Assembly: GCA_051649085.1 (NCBI GenBank)
Contig: JBOFGK010000023.1
Location: 1 to 57,760 of the forward strand
Length of the DNA stretch: 57,760 nucleotides
Direction of reading: 5' to 3'
Source: JBOFGK01 sp051649085
GTDB taxonomy: Bacteria; Bacillota_I; Bacilli_A; UBA3375
Shown here piece after piece: positions 1-8,088 of this stretch (its first letter is position 1; every line of letters starts with the position of its first letter). The translations under genes were made by a program, and so were the position numbers. The notes under the pieces were generated by a model, which did not search any database, was not told where the DNA came from, and saw only the letters and a list, made by a program, of their open reading frames with translations.

Positions 1-128
1 AGCGAAGAAAACGCCCAGAAGGTGAGCGAAAATTTCGTCCAGAAGGTGAGCGAATAAAACGCCCAGAAGGTGAACGAAGAAAACGTCCAGAAGGTGAGCG
101 AAAAGTTCGTTCTAAGTCAGAAGAATAA
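1..128 (+). CDS. C-terminal tail of a protein with RPEGER repeats (5' end outside window)
   Basis: The frame starting at base 3 is open from the window edge to TAA at 126-128 and reads as four 8-residue repeats of the type (R/K/I)(K/F)RPEGER, followed by a short end KVRSKSEE. The tail is extremely charged, alternating arginine and glutamate, and would be disordered. Such tails occur on RNA-binding proteins, but the body of the protein lies outside the window, so I cannot name it. A terminator follows about 45 bases downstream, so this is the last gene of its transcript. Confidence 0.6.
   Translation, partial: RRKRPEGERKFRPEGERIKRPEGERRKRPEGERKVRSKSEE
3..98 (+). repeat. Four in-frame 24-base tandem repeats
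   Basis: Units at 3-26, 27-50, 51-74 and 75-98 share the core CGnCCAGAAGGTGA and each encodes eight residues. Differences between units fall mostly in the first third. The period is a multiple of three, so copy-number change would lengthen or shorten the protein tail without a frameshift. Confidence 0.85.
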
Positions 129-173
129 ATTGAAGATACAGATGAAAAAAATTCATCAAATAACAAGTAAAAA

Positions 174-212
174 AGTAGACTTTTGAAATTTTTTCAAAGT
201 TTGCTTTTTTTT
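174..212 (+). terminator. Intrinsic terminator of the upstream gene
   Basis: AGTAGACTTTTGAAA (174-188) pairs with TTTCAAAGTTTGCT (192-205), with G-U pairs and one bulge, and a run of eight T follows immediately. Confidence 0.75.
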
Positions 213-278
213 CACAAAATATCTTTTTAATTTGTTATAATCATCTTACAGTCAAAAATGGCTATTGAGAGGAGGGAG

Positions 279-572
279 ATGACAAATCAAATTCGTTTAA
301 ATGGTACTGAAGTTCGTTCACGTGGACAAGAATTTCGTAATCATGGTATGCAATTAGAAACGCAAATTCATCAGTTAGATAACTTAATGACTAGACTTTG
401 TGATGAGTGGGATGGGATGAGTTCTGATCGATTCAATCAACAATACGCAAGTTTACGTCCAAGTTTTATTGAAATGCGTGAATTATTGGAAACATTAAAT
501 CAACAGCTAATTGCATCAGCACAAATTATGGAAGAGACAGATCAGCAAATTGCTAATAAATTTGTGCGTTAA
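279..572 (+). CDS. WXG100 family (ESAT-6-like) protein
   Basis: A 97-residue all-helical protein with the W-x-G turn (CDEWDGM) near residue 45 between two amphipathic helices. This is the size and layout of WXG100 proteins, which form helical hairpin dimers and are exported by type VII secretion. The start at 279 is chosen because GGAGGGAG lies just before it; an in-frame ATG at 258 has no ribosome site. I see no clear C-terminal YxxxD/E export signal. No EssC-type ATPase or other type VII gene is in the window, so the secretion partner must lie elsewhere, and the protein's role (structural or effector-linked) cannot be told. Confidence 0.85.
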   Translation: MTNQIRLNGTEVRSRGQEFRNHGMQLETQIHQLDNLMTRLCDEWDGMSSDRFNQQYASLRPSFIEMRELLETLNQQLIASAQIMEETDQQIANKFVR

Positions 573-669
573 ATTTGAATTGACATGTAAATATGAAAAA
601 AATAAGAAAAACTTCAATCAATTATCTAATAAAAAAACTAAAGGATTCAATCAATTAAATAATGTTTTT

Positions 670-703
670 AAAAATGAAAGTATGTAGTTACTTTCATTTT
701 TCT
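670..703 (+). terminator. Intrinsic terminator after the WXG100 gene
   Basis: AAAATGAAAGTA and TACTTTCATTTT form a hairpin ending in a T run. It separates the WXG100 gene from the symporter gene. Confidence 0.8.
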
Positions 704-754
704 TACAATAAATTAGTTATATTAACAAGAAAAATCCTCTAAACGTTGAAATTA

Positions 755-763
755 TGATATACT
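755..763 (+). promoter_or_regulatory. Extended -10 promoter of the symporter gene
   Basis: TGATATACT gives an extended -10 box (TG at 755-756, TATACT at 758-763). No good -35 is visible 17 bases upstream. The predicted leader is only about 18 bases and holds the AAAGGAG ribosome site. Confidence 0.45.
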
Positions 764-787
764 ATACAAAACAAAGGAGTGATGAAT

Positions 788-2293
788 ATGGAAATAATAA
801 ATAATTTATTAAATTTACTTTCAAGTAATCCAATATATATATATGGGATTCCGTTAGCGGGTCTTGTGTTCACGATTATGTTAGGATTTGTACAAGTAAA
901 ATATTTTAAAGTTGGGGTTAAAAATTTATTTACAGTTGGGGAGAAAAACAAAAATAAACAAAAAGAAGGTGTTTCTTCTTGGAAAGCTGCTGCACTTGCA
1001 ATTGGAGGACGAGTTGGTACTGGAAATATTGCGGGGGTAACAGTTGCAATTTTAACAGGTGGTCCAGGAGCTGTTTTTTGGATGTGGGTTGCAGCCTTTT
1101 TAGGAATGGCAACAAGTTTTTGTGAAAGTACACTAGGACAAGTTTTTAAAACAAAAAATTCTGATCATGTGTATGTTGGAGGACCAAGTTACTACATTGA
1201 ACATGGTTTAGGGAAAAAATGGAAACCACTTGCAAAATTGTATGCAATTGTAATGATCTTCAGTTTTGGACTGTTTTTTGTTTCACTTCAAACATCGACA
1301 ATTTTATCGTCAGTTTCATCAACATTTAAAATTGAACAAAGCTCAATGGGTATGTTAATTTTCTTAATTTTGATTGCATGTGGAGTTGCGTATGCAGGCT
1401 TTGGTGGAATGGATAAATTAACGAATTTAAGTGCAATTATTGTTCCGCCAATGACAATTGGATATGCTTTATTAGTTGGAGTTATAATTGTAATTAATTT
1501 AGGAGAAGTTCCACGATTTTTTCAAATAGTATTTGAACAAGCTTTTTCAGTTAATGCCTTAATAAGTGGTGGAATTGGAGCCGCAATTACGAGTGGAGTT
1601 AAGCGAGGAATTTTTTCAAATGAAGCAGGACAAGGAAGTGGTGCAATTGCTGCTGCAACAGCAGAGGTTGATCATCCAGCACAACAAGGGTTTTCTCAAA
1701 TGATTACTGTATTTATTGATACATTTATTGTTTGTACATTAACTGCGTTTGTAATTATTGTTTCGTGGAATGTACAAGGGTTTTTAGAACCAGGTGCAAT
1801 TTCAACAGAACAATATGCAGGTTTACTAAGTGTTCTAGATGGAGGAGGACTTGCTTCAAGCGCGTTTGATAAATTATTGCCAGGAGCTTCAATTTTCTTA
1901 ACGATCTTTTTATTCTTCTTCGCATTTACTTCGATCTTGGCAGAAATTGCATATGGTTTACAATCGGTTAAATATTTAACGGAATATGCAGCAGAAAATC
2001 GAAAAAAAGTAGCTCTTTTCATTTATAGTTGTGCAACAGTTGTGATGACATTAGCGACGCCTATTTTAGATTGGTTAGCAACTACATATCCACAATTTAA
2101 TCTATTTTCGATGGCAGATAATATTGCGGCACTACTGTTTTATACAAATATTATTGCATTAGTAATATTATTACCATTAGTAAAAAAAACATTAGCAGAT
2201 TACCAAATGAAATCAAAAACTGGTAAAAGACTTACATTCAAACCAAAAGATGTTGATTTGAAATTTAAAGAATCTGCATGGGATGAAGAATAG
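788..2293 (+). CDS. Alanine/glycine:cation symporter family (AGCS) transporter
   Basis: A roughly 500-residue integral membrane protein of the sodium:alanine symporter family, which imports alanine or glycine with Na+ or H+. Around ten hydrophobic helices are visible. Family landmarks include the glycine-rich GGRVGTGNIAG segment near residue 75 and the conserved RGIFSNEAGQGSGAIAAA stretch near residue 275. I place the start at ATG 788, eight bases after AAAGGAG; GTG 779 and ATG 782 are too close to that site. It is monocistronic, with a terminator before it and another immediately after it. The exact substrate cannot be read from the sequence. Confidence 0.9.
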   Translation: MEIINNLLNLLSSNPIYIYGIPLAGLVFTIMLGFVQVKYFKVGVKNLFTVGEKNKNKQKEGVSSWKAAALAIGGRVGTGNIAGVTVAILTGGPGAVFWMWVAAFLGMATSFCESTLGQVFKTKNSDHVYVGGPSYYIEHGLGKKWKPLAKLYAIVMIFSFGLFFVSLQTSTILSSVSSTFKIEQSSMGMLIFLILIACGVAYAGFGGMDKLTNLSAIIVPPMTIGYALLVGVIIVINLGEVPRFFQIVFEQAFSVNALISGGIGAAITSGVKRGIFSNEAGQGSGAIAAATAEVDHPAQQGFSQMITVFIDTFIVCTLTAFVIIVSWNVQGFLEPGAISTEQYAGLLSVLDGGGLASSAFDKLLPGASIFLTIFLFFFAFTSILAEIAYGLQSVKYLTEYAAENRKKVALFIYSCATVVMTLATPILDWLATTYPQFNLFSMADNIAALLFYTNIIALVILLPLVKKTLADYQMKSKTGKRLTFKPKDVDLKFKESAWDEE

Positions 2294-2303
2294 CAGGATA
2301 TTC

Positions 2304-2334
2304 AAGGTGAAAACAAATGTTTTTCACCTTTTTT
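2304..2334 (+). terminator. Intrinsic terminator of the symporter gene
   Basis: AAGGTGAAAA (2304-2313) pairs perfectly with TTTTCACCTT (2321-2330) around a 7-base loop, followed by a T run. Confidence 0.9.
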
Positions 2335-2347
2335 ATGTAATTTAAGG

Positions 2348-2353
2348 TATAAT
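2348..2353 (+). promoter_or_regulatory. -10 box of the RNase P RNA promoter
   Basis: TATAAT lies about ten bases before the 5' end of rnpB. The -35 region overlaps the preceding terminator and is poor (TTCACC). Confidence 0.6.
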
Positions 2354-2357
2354 ATTT

Positions 2358-2720
2358 AAAGTGATGTGAGTTAATCGCTTGAATTTTTTTAATTCAAGAG
2401 GAAAGTCCATGCTCGCACATGCTGAGATGCATGTAGTGTTTATGATCAACGAAAAAATAAGTTGGTGGATTGTTTTCGAACAATTACGGAGCTTGATGTC
2501 CTAAGTCTCTTTGATATGGAATAGAGCGTAATAGTGCCACAGAGACGATTAGTTAGAAATGACGATATGAAACGCGGTAAACCCCATAAGCGAGAAACCC
2601 AAAATTTGGTAGGGGCACTTGATCTACGGAAATGAACTATGATCGAGATAACATTTTGTTATAGATAAATGATTAACACCACGTAAGTGGGACAGAACAT
2701 GGCTTATGATCATCACTTTT
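2358..2720 (+). ncRNA. rnpB: RNase P RNA, bacterial type B
   Basis: The catalytic RNA of RNase P, which removes 5' leaders from tRNA precursors. Conserved landmarks are in order: GAGGAAAGTCCATGCTCGCA near 2398, AGTGCCACAG near 2534, GAAACGCGGTAAACCCC near 2568, GAGAAACCCAAA near 2590 and GACAGAACATGGCTTA near 2690. The outer P1 helix is visible as AAAGTGATG (2358-2366) pairing with CATCACTTT (2711-2719), which fixes both ends. The order and wording of these blocks match the Bacillus-type (type B) RNA rather than type A. Helix tips are AT-rich, as expected for this genome. Confidence 0.97.
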
Positions 2721-2743
2721 AAAATTTTGTATTAAGGAGTAAA

Positions 2744-3427
2744 ATGCGTAAAATATTCACAGTCCTATATGTATTGATTTTGGGAATACCAATGGTTATT
2801 GGGATCGGGATTGGAAAATTATTTAGGCTAAAACCGGCATATTATTTAAGCCTTTGTCGTCCACTAGCGAGTGGATTACGGAAGTTAATGGGAGTTAAAT
2901 TTATAGTAACAGGCTTAGATAATATTCCTAAAGATGATGGATTTTTGATTGTTTCTAATCATGAAAGTAATTATGATGTGATTGCCGCATCAGAAGCTTT
3001 TCCTATGCCAATTGGTTTTATTGGAAAAAAAGAATTAGGTAAAATTTTCTTTTTTCCTTGGACAGTTGAAGGACTTGGTGGATTTTTAATCGATCGAGAA
3101 GATATTAGATCACAAGTTAAAGTAATTAGTGAAGCGGCTAAAAAAGTTCAAGACGGAAATGTTGTACTTATTTTTCCACAAGGAAGACGAACAGCGATAG
3201 AAGAAGATTTTAAACCTGGAAGTTTAAAAATAGCTTTTAAAGCGAAGAAAACAATTGTTCCAATTAGAATCACGGGTTCAAGACTGGCGTTTGAAGATTT
3301 TCGTTTTTCAAATCCACCAACAGTAACATTAGATATTTTAGAACCAATTACGTACGAAGAGTATAAAGACCGAAGTACGGTTGAACTTGCTAAAGAACTA
3401 CAAGATAAAATATATGAAGGTAAGTAG
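2744..3427 (+). CDS. plsC: 1-acyl-sn-glycerol-3-phosphate acyltransferase (PlsC family)
   Basis: Transfers the second fatty acyl chain to lysophosphatidic acid, giving phosphatidic acid for membrane lipid synthesis. The 227-residue protein has an N-terminal membrane helix (about residues 5-27), the catalytic NHx4D motif with His73 and Asp78 (NHESNYD), and a second block FPQGRR near residues 144-149 that replaces the usual FPEGTR: the Glu of this phosphate-binding motif is Gln here. A later block IVPIRITGS fits the family. AAGGAG precedes the ATG. The gene follows rnpB directly, with no terminator seen in between, so it may be co-transcribed with it. Confidence 0.88.
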   Translation: MRKIFTVLYVLILGIPMVIGIGIGKLFRLKPAYYLSLCRPLASGLRKLMGVKFIVTGLDNIPKDDGFLIVSNHESNYDVIAASEAFPMPIGFIGKKELGKIFFFPWTVEGLGGFLIDREDIRSQVKVISEAAKKVQDGNVVLIFPQGRRTAIEEDFKPGSLKIAFKAKKTIVPIRITGSRLAFEDFRFSNPPTVTLDILEPITYEEYKDRSTVELAKELQDKIYEGK

Positions 3428-3526
3428 AATTTTAAAGTTAACTACTGTAAATAAAGTAAATTAAAGATAAAGTTGTTTAAAGATAGTTAATTTGCGAGAA
3501 AATTACTATAATTCTTCGACCGATTG

Positions 3527-3563
3527 TTGTTAAATTAAGTAAACTATGGTATAATAATACCAT
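3527..3563 (+). promoter_or_regulatory. pepT promoter with overlapping operator-like palindrome
   Basis: TTGTTA (3527-3532), a 17-base spacer and TATAAT (3550-3555) form a good sigma-A promoter. The perfect inverted repeat ATGGTAT-AATA-ATACCAT (3546-3563) covers the -10 box and the start point, where a repressor would block initiation. The binding protein is unknown. Confidence 0.7.
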
Positions 3564-3596
3564 GTGAATGTAAAATATTTATTATAAGGAGAATAC

Positions 3597-4835
3597 ATGC
3601 AAAAAGAGCAAATGATAAATCGTTTTGAAAGATATGTGAAAGTTCATACAACGTCTGATCCACAAAGTACAACCGTGCCAAGTACGAAAATTCAAAAAGA
3701 TCTTGCAGTTATTTTAGTACAAGAATTAAAAGAATTTGGAATTAGTGTTGACTACGATAGTGAGCGTGGGTATGTTTATGCGAAAATTCCAAGTAACTTA
3801 GATAAAAATGTCCCAGTTGTTGGGTTTTTAGCACATATGGATACTGCACCTGATTTAACAGGTGAGTTTGTTAATCCACAAGTTATTTCAAATTATGATG
3901 GTGAAGTGATTAAATTAAATCATGAACATTCGTTAGATCCTGAAGTATTTCCTGAACTAAAAAACTATACTGGTAAGACTTTGATTACAACTGATGGAAC
4001 AACATTACTAGGAGCTGATGATAAGGCGGGAATTACGGAAATTATGGAAGCTATTCGTTACATTGTTGAACATCCAGAATTTAAACATGGAGAAATCGCA
4101 ATCGGATTTACAGTTGATGAAGAAATTGGTCGTGGAGCTGACTACTTTGACGTGAAGCGTTTTGGTGCTGACTTTGCTTACACAATGGATGGAGGAGATC
4201 CAGGTGAAATAGCTTATTCAAACTTTAATGCAGCAAGTGTAAAAATTGAATTATTTGGTCGTAATGTTCATCCAGGAACTGCGAAAAATCAGATGATTCA
4301 TGCTGGTGAATTAGCAGCTGAGTTTATTAAATTATTCCCGAAATATGAAAAACCACAATATACAGAAGGCGAAGAAGGTTTTTACCATTTAACAAGCTTA
4401 ACAGGTACAGTTGATAGAGCAGAAATTTGTTATATTATTCGTGATCACTCGAAAGTATTATTTGAACAAAAGAAAAACTACGTTCAAAAATCGTTTGATG
4501 AGTTCTTATCAGAACATGGTATTAATGGAACAATTAAAATTGAAGATAGTTACTATAACATGTTAGAAATAGTAAAAGACCATAAATATATTATTGATAT
4601 TGCGATAAATGCAATTGAAAAATCTGGACTAACACCGGTTGTTGCTCCAATTCGTGGTGGAACTGATGGAAGTAGACTTTCGTTTATGGGCTTACCATGT
4701 CCAAATATCTTTACAGGTGGGCATAACTATCATGGTCGTCATGAATATGTCTGTGTAGAATCAATGATGCTTGCAACCCAAACAATTTTAAACATAATTA
4801 ATAATGTGACGAAAGTTTCAATCGTTAAGAAATAA
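3597..4835 (+). CDS. pepT: Peptidase T (tripeptide aminopeptidase, M20 family)
   Basis: Cytoplasmic zinc aminopeptidase that releases the N-terminal residue of tripeptides. At 412 residues it has the normal length. Metal and catalytic residues are visible: His80 and Asp82 in AHMDTAP, Asp144/Asp145 in GADDKAG, Glu178/Glu179 in DEEIGRG, an Asp in YTMDGGD near residue 199, and the closing His in GGHNYHGRHEY near residue 385. GGAG precedes the ATG. The stop lies two bases before the polymerase gene, so pepT heads a pepT / Y-polymerase / yolD operon controlled by the palindromic promoter upstream. Confidence 0.95.
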   Translation: MQKEQMINRFERYVKVHTTSDPQSTTVPSTKIQKDLAVILVQELKEFGISVDYDSERGYVYAKIPSNLDKNVPVVGFLAHMDTAPDLTGEFVNPQVISNYDGEVIKLNHEHSLDPEVFPELKNYTGKTLITTDGTTLLGADDKAGITEIMEAIRYIVEHPEFKHGEIAIGFTVDEEIGRGADYFDVKRFGADFAYTMDGGDPGEIAYSNFNAASVKIELFGRNVHPGTAKNQMIHAGELAAEFIKLFPKYEKPQYTEGEEGFYHLTSLTGTVDRAEICYIIRDHSKVLFEQKKNYVQKSFDEFLSEHGINGTIKIEDSYYNMLEIVKDHKYIIDIAINAIEKSGLTPVVAPIRGGTDGSRLSFMGLPCPNIFTGGHNYHGRHEYVCVESMMLATQTILNIINNVTKVSIVKK

Positions 4836-4837
4836 TA

Positions 4838-6115
4838 ATGGATAAACAATATTTAGAAAAATACCGTCTTTATGATCAAATTGCATGTATTGATTTCAAA
4901 TCATTTTATGCTTCAGTTGAATGCGTAAAGCGTGGACTTGATCCGATGAGTACAAAATTAATTGTTTGTGATGAAAGTCGTGGAGATTATGCAATAACTT
5001 TAGCAGTGACACCAGCTCTTAAGAAACTTGGTATTAATTCACGTTCAAGATTGCATGAAATTCCAAAGTATAGTGATTTAATTATTGCTAAACCAAAGAT
5101 GAGTGATTATTTAAATGTTAGTGTCCAAATTTGTAAAATCTATTTAAGCTTTATTGACCGAATTGATATGTACGTATATTCGGTTGATGAAGTTTTTTTA
5201 AATTTAGGACCATATTTAAATTTATATAAAACAGATGCATTTAGCTTGATTAAAAAAATTATGCAAAAAGTCTATGATGAAACAGGAATTCCTTCAGCAG
5301 CAGGAATCGGACCTAATATGTTAATTGCTAAACTCGCGATGGACACAACTGCCAAAAAGATGGCTGATAGTATTGCAGTGTGGACATATGATGATTTACC
5401 GACAAAACTGTGGCCGATTAGTGATTTATCAAGTATTTGGGGACTTGGTCGTGGCCGAGTGAAAAAATTACGAGAATTAGGGATTTATACGATGGGTGAT
5501 TTAGCTAATTTTGATGTTCAAATTCTTGAACAAAAATTCGGAATTTTAGGTGAAGAAATGTTTTTACACGCTAATGGTATCGATATAAGTAAAATAAGTG
5601 AACAAGGTGAACTAACTATTCGTAAGTCGGTTGGTTTTGGTCAAACTTTATTTGAAGAACAAGTTAATCAAGAAGTGTATACAACGGTTGTAGAAATGTG
5701 TTTTGAAGTTGCAATGCAGCTGAATGTCATTCAAAAGAAAGCTAAAGGGCTACATGTTACAATTGGCTATAGTAAAAAGTCTAATTACAAAGGATTTACA
5801 ATTAGTAGTTCATTTTTAACTGCCACGAATGATTTTCATAAATTAAAAGAGCAAGCGAAGAAAATTTTGGATACGCATTACATCCAAGGTGAAAAGGTGA
5901 AAAAAATCAATGTAACAGCAACGGACCTTTTACAACAGTCTTATGAACAACAATCATTGTTTGATACTAGTCCCAAAGATAATACTAAATTATTAACAGC
6001 TGTGATTAAGCTTCGAGAAAAATATGGAAAAGATGCAGTATTAGTAGCAACTGCAAATGAAGAAATGTCAACCTCTAAAGAACGGGCTAAATTATTAGGA
6101 GGTCACAATGCTTAA
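4838..6115 (+). CDS. Y-family DNA polymerase (UmuC/UvrX type)
   Basis: An error-prone translesion polymerase. The catalytic carboxylates are intact: Asp19 in IDFKSFYASVE and Asp117-Glu118 in YSVDEVF. A helix-hairpin-helix-like block (WGLGRGRVKKLRELGI, about residue 205) and the little-finger domain follow. EQQSLFD near residue 375 matches the beta-clamp-binding consensus. The length (425 residues) fits Gram-positive UvrX/YqjW-like polymerases rather than DinB. It overlaps the yolD-like gene by eight bases, the standard Firmicutes pairing. No LexA box is obvious; expression seems tied to the pepT promoter. Confidence 0.92.
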   Translation: MDKQYLEKYRLYDQIACIDFKSFYASVECVKRGLDPMSTKLIVCDESRGDYAITLAVTPALKKLGINSRSRLHEIPKYSDLIIAKPKMSDYLNVSVQICKIYLSFIDRIDMYVYSVDEVFLNLGPYLNLYKTDAFSLIKKIMQKVYDETGIPSAAGIGPNMLIAKLAMDTTAKKMADSIAVWTYDDLPTKLWPISDLSSIWGLGRGRVKKLRELGIYTMGDLANFDVQILEQKFGILGEEMFLHANGIDISKISEQGELTIRKSVGFGQTLFEEQVNQEVYTTVVEMCFEVAMQLNVIQKKAKGLHVTIGYSKKSNYKGFTISSSFLTATNDFHKLKEQAKKILDTHYIQGEKVKKINVTATDLLQQSYEQQSLFDTSPKDNTKLLTAVIKLREKYGKDAVLVATANEEMSTSKERAKLLGGHNA

Positions 6116-6431
6116 ACATCAACCTCGTGGAATAATTAAGTGGGCACCATTTGTTGCAATTAAAGAGCATCAAGATTGCTTAGTTCAACTTCATATTGAA
6201 CTTAATAAACTTGAAAAAAGAAAATTAAGTGAAGATGCAGTCATTGAAATGAATCAAATTATTACAGCAGCATTCATTGACCAAAAACCGGTAAAATTAA
6301 CAATTTTTGATGAAGGTTTTTATGTTGATCTAATAGGTGTAATTCGTGAAGATTTAATTACAAGCCTGCGTTTAACTAATGGAATCGTAATTGAGAAAAA
6401 ACTTATTCAAGCGATACAAGCGCTAGAATAA
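6108..6431 (+). CDS. YolD-like protein
   Basis: A 107-residue protein with the YolD-family opening RGIIKWAPFVAI and a C-terminal half rich in beta strands. YolD proteins are almost always found next to Y-family polymerases in Firmicutes and are thought to play an UmuD-like accessory role. The ATG sits inside the polymerase gene behind AGGAGG, so translation is coupled. It is the last gene of the pepT operon; no strong terminator is visible before the riboswitch promoter. Confidence 0.85.
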   Translation: MLKHQPRGIIKWAPFVAIKEHQDCLVQLHIELNKLEKRKLSEDAVIEMNQIITAAFIDQKPVKLTIFDEGFYVDLIGVIREDLITSLRLTNGIVIEKKLIQAIQALE

Positions 6432-6460
6432 GTGGTTTAATTAAAGAATGAAGTATATAG

Positions 6461-6489
6461 TTGCAAAAAAAGATAAAATATTGTATAAT
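6461..6489 (+). promoter_or_regulatory. Promoter of the FMN riboswitch / ribU operon
   Basis: TTGCAA (6461-6466), a 17-base spacer and TATAAT (6484-6489) lie just before the aptamer. Confidence 0.8.
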
Positions 6490-6499
6490 ATAAAAGATG

Positions 6500-6607
6500 T
6501 ATTCTTCAGGGAGTGGTGTAATTCCATACCGGCGGTATAGCCCGCGAGCGAAAGCTGAACTTGTTTAATTCAAGTGCCGACAGTATAGTCTGGATGAAAG
6601 AAGAACT
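6500..6607 (+). promoter_or_regulatory. FMN riboswitch (RFN element)
   Basis: The conserved RFN segments are present in order: TTCTTCAGGG, GGTGTAATTCCATACCGGCGG, TATAGCCCGCGAGCG, GCTGAACTTG, AATTCAAGTGCCGAC, and AGTATAGTCTGGATGAAAGAAGAA. The outer P1 helix is formed by TTCTTC and GAAGAA. FMN binding should favour the terminator at 6724, so riboflavin uptake is shut off when flavin is plentiful. About 115 bases between aptamer and terminator carry the switching sequence. Confidence 0.97.
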
Positions 6608-6723
6608 TTACCATTAAGATAATGATTTTCTGTGCAAATTTATAAATTAATCGCCAAAGATAAGGATACACTTGTAAATGGACGATTTTTAGATAGAATT
6701 AGCTGGAAAACTAATTGCCTAAC

Positions 6724-6753
6724 GGTACAAGTTAATTCTTGTACCCTTTTTTT
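6724..6753 (+). terminator. Riboswitch-controlled terminator
   Basis: GGTACAAG (6724-6731) pairs perfectly with CTTGTACC (6738-6745) over a 6-base loop, followed by CTTTTTTT. It ends 26 bases before the ribU start. Confidence 0.92.
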
Positions 6754-6779
6754 ACATCAAAAATGATCTAAGGAGATAA

Positions 6780-7316
6780 ATGAACTCGAATAAAAAAATT
6801 GTATATTTTGGATTACTAGCAGCATTAGGGGTGATTATTAATTTAATTGAAATACCCTATCCACTAGTTCCGTATTTAAAAATCGATTTAAGTGAAATTG
6901 TTGTTTTAATTGCAACCTTAATTTCAATCCCAGGGGCAATAATTGTTGGGCTTGTCAAAGCATTATTACATTTTCAAATAACAGGAGCAATTCCAATCGG
7001 TGAAATCTCACTTTTTGTTGGATCGTTAACAATGGCTTTAAGTTTTGGATTATCGAAAAAAAAATTATCATTAATCCCGTCATTAATTATTTCGATAATG
7101 ACTTTTTCAGTTATCATGGTGACAATGAACTACTTCGTTGTATACCCTGTATTTGCAAACACACCACTAAGTGTCTTACAAGAAGATCCAACTTATTTCA
7201 CAACAATCGTAGTTACATATTTACCGTTTAATTTAATAAAATCAAGTTTGATAACTTTTATTTTCTATCTTTTAAATAAAGGATTTATCGGGAAGTACTT
7301 CAATGATAAAATGTAA
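6780..7316 (+). CDS. ribU: Riboflavin ECF transporter substrate-binding component RibU
   Basis: The membrane S-component that binds riboflavin for the energy-coupling-factor transporter encoded by the next three genes. It is 178 residues with about five or six hydrophobic segments and little else, the typical S-component design, and it sits directly behind an FMN riboswitch, which is the strongest argument for the substrate. AAGGAG precedes the ATG. Its 3' end overlaps ecfA1 by 14 bases. Having the whole ECF module in the riboflavin operon suggests a dedicated transporter, although the module could still serve other S-components in the cell. Confidence 0.92.
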   Translation: MNSNKKIVYFGLLAALGVIINLIEIPYPLVPYLKIDLSEIVVLIATLISIPGAIIVGLVKALLHFQITGAIPIGEISLFVGSLTMALSFGLSKKKLSLIPSLIISIMTFSVIMVTMNYFVVYPVFANTPLSVLQEDPTYFTTIVVTYLPFNLIKSSLITFIFYLLNKGFIGKYFNDKM

Positions 7317-8088
7317 TAATTTATCCTTTTCATATGGGAACGAATTAGTAATTGATAATTTATCAATGGAATTGGAATTAAACAAATATAATGTAATTGT
7401 TGGAAGCAATGGTAGCGGGAAAAGTACACTTATTAAGCTAATAGCTGGTATTTTAAAGCCAACTGCTGGTGAAATTATTAATGAAAACCAAAATTTGGTT
7501 GGTCTGGTTTTTCAAAACCCAGACAACCAATTTGTTCAACAAATTGTAAAGTATGATTTAGCATTTGGATTAGAAAATTTAGCTGTTGAACAAGCTGAAA
7601 TGGAAAAACTAATAAAGCAGATGCTTAAGATGATGAATATAAGTGAACTAAAAGATGAGAAAATTCATAATTTAAGTGGTGGTCAAAAGCAACGAATTGC
7701 AATTGCCGGAATTTTAGTAATGGGCTTGAAAATTATCATTTTAGATGAAGCAACAAGTATGCTTGATCCTGAGAATAAACTAAATTTTTTAAAAGCTGTG
7801 AAAAAACTCCAGCTTGAAAATGAAATTACAATTATTAGTGTAACTCATGATATGGAAGAAGTTGCTTATTCTGATCAAGTTAAAGTATTAAGTAAAGGTA
7901 AGTTAATTGCTGAAGGCTATCCACGTGACATACTCTTTAATCAAAAAATATTAAGTATTGCAAATTTAAAACAACCGCTTATTGCGCAAATATGTAGTGA
8001 AATCAACGAAAAACATCAGACTAATTATAACTTTATAACTGATGGAGAGTTTAAGGAATATCTATGGAACTTAAAATTAAAAAGCTAG
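7303..8088 (+). CDS. ecfA1: ECF transporter ATP-binding protein EcfA1
   Basis: First of two ATPases that power the riboflavin ECF transporter. The 261-residue protein shows Walker A GSNGSGKST (near 36-44), Q-loop VFQNPDNQF, signature LSGGQKQR, Walker B IIILDEATSMLD and the H-loop His in VTHD. QNPDNQF is the usual Q-loop wording of EcfA ATPases. It overlaps both neighbours (ribU by 14 bases, ecfA2 by 25), consistent with tight translational coupling of the subunits. Confidence 0.92.
   Translation: MIKCNNLSFSYGNELVIDNLSMELELNKYNVIVGSNGSGKSTLIKLIAGILKPTAGEIINENQNLVGLVFQNPDNQFVQQIVKYDLAFGLENLAVEQAEMEKLIKQMLKMMNISELKDEKIHNLSGGQKQRIAIAGILVMGLKIIILDEATSMLDPENKLNFLKAVKKLQLENEITIISVTHDMEEVAYSDQVKVLSKGKLIAEGYPRDILFNQKILSIANLKQPLIAQICSEINEKHQTNYNFITDGEFKEYLWNLKLKS

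Noticed and set aside
3..98. CRISPR array at the left edge
   Set aside because: Units are contiguous 24-base repeats without spacers and are in frame with a protein tail. No array is present elsewhere in the window.
258..278. Upstream start of the WXG100 gene at 258
   Set aside because: No ribosome site precedes it, while GGAGGGAG lies just before ATG 279.
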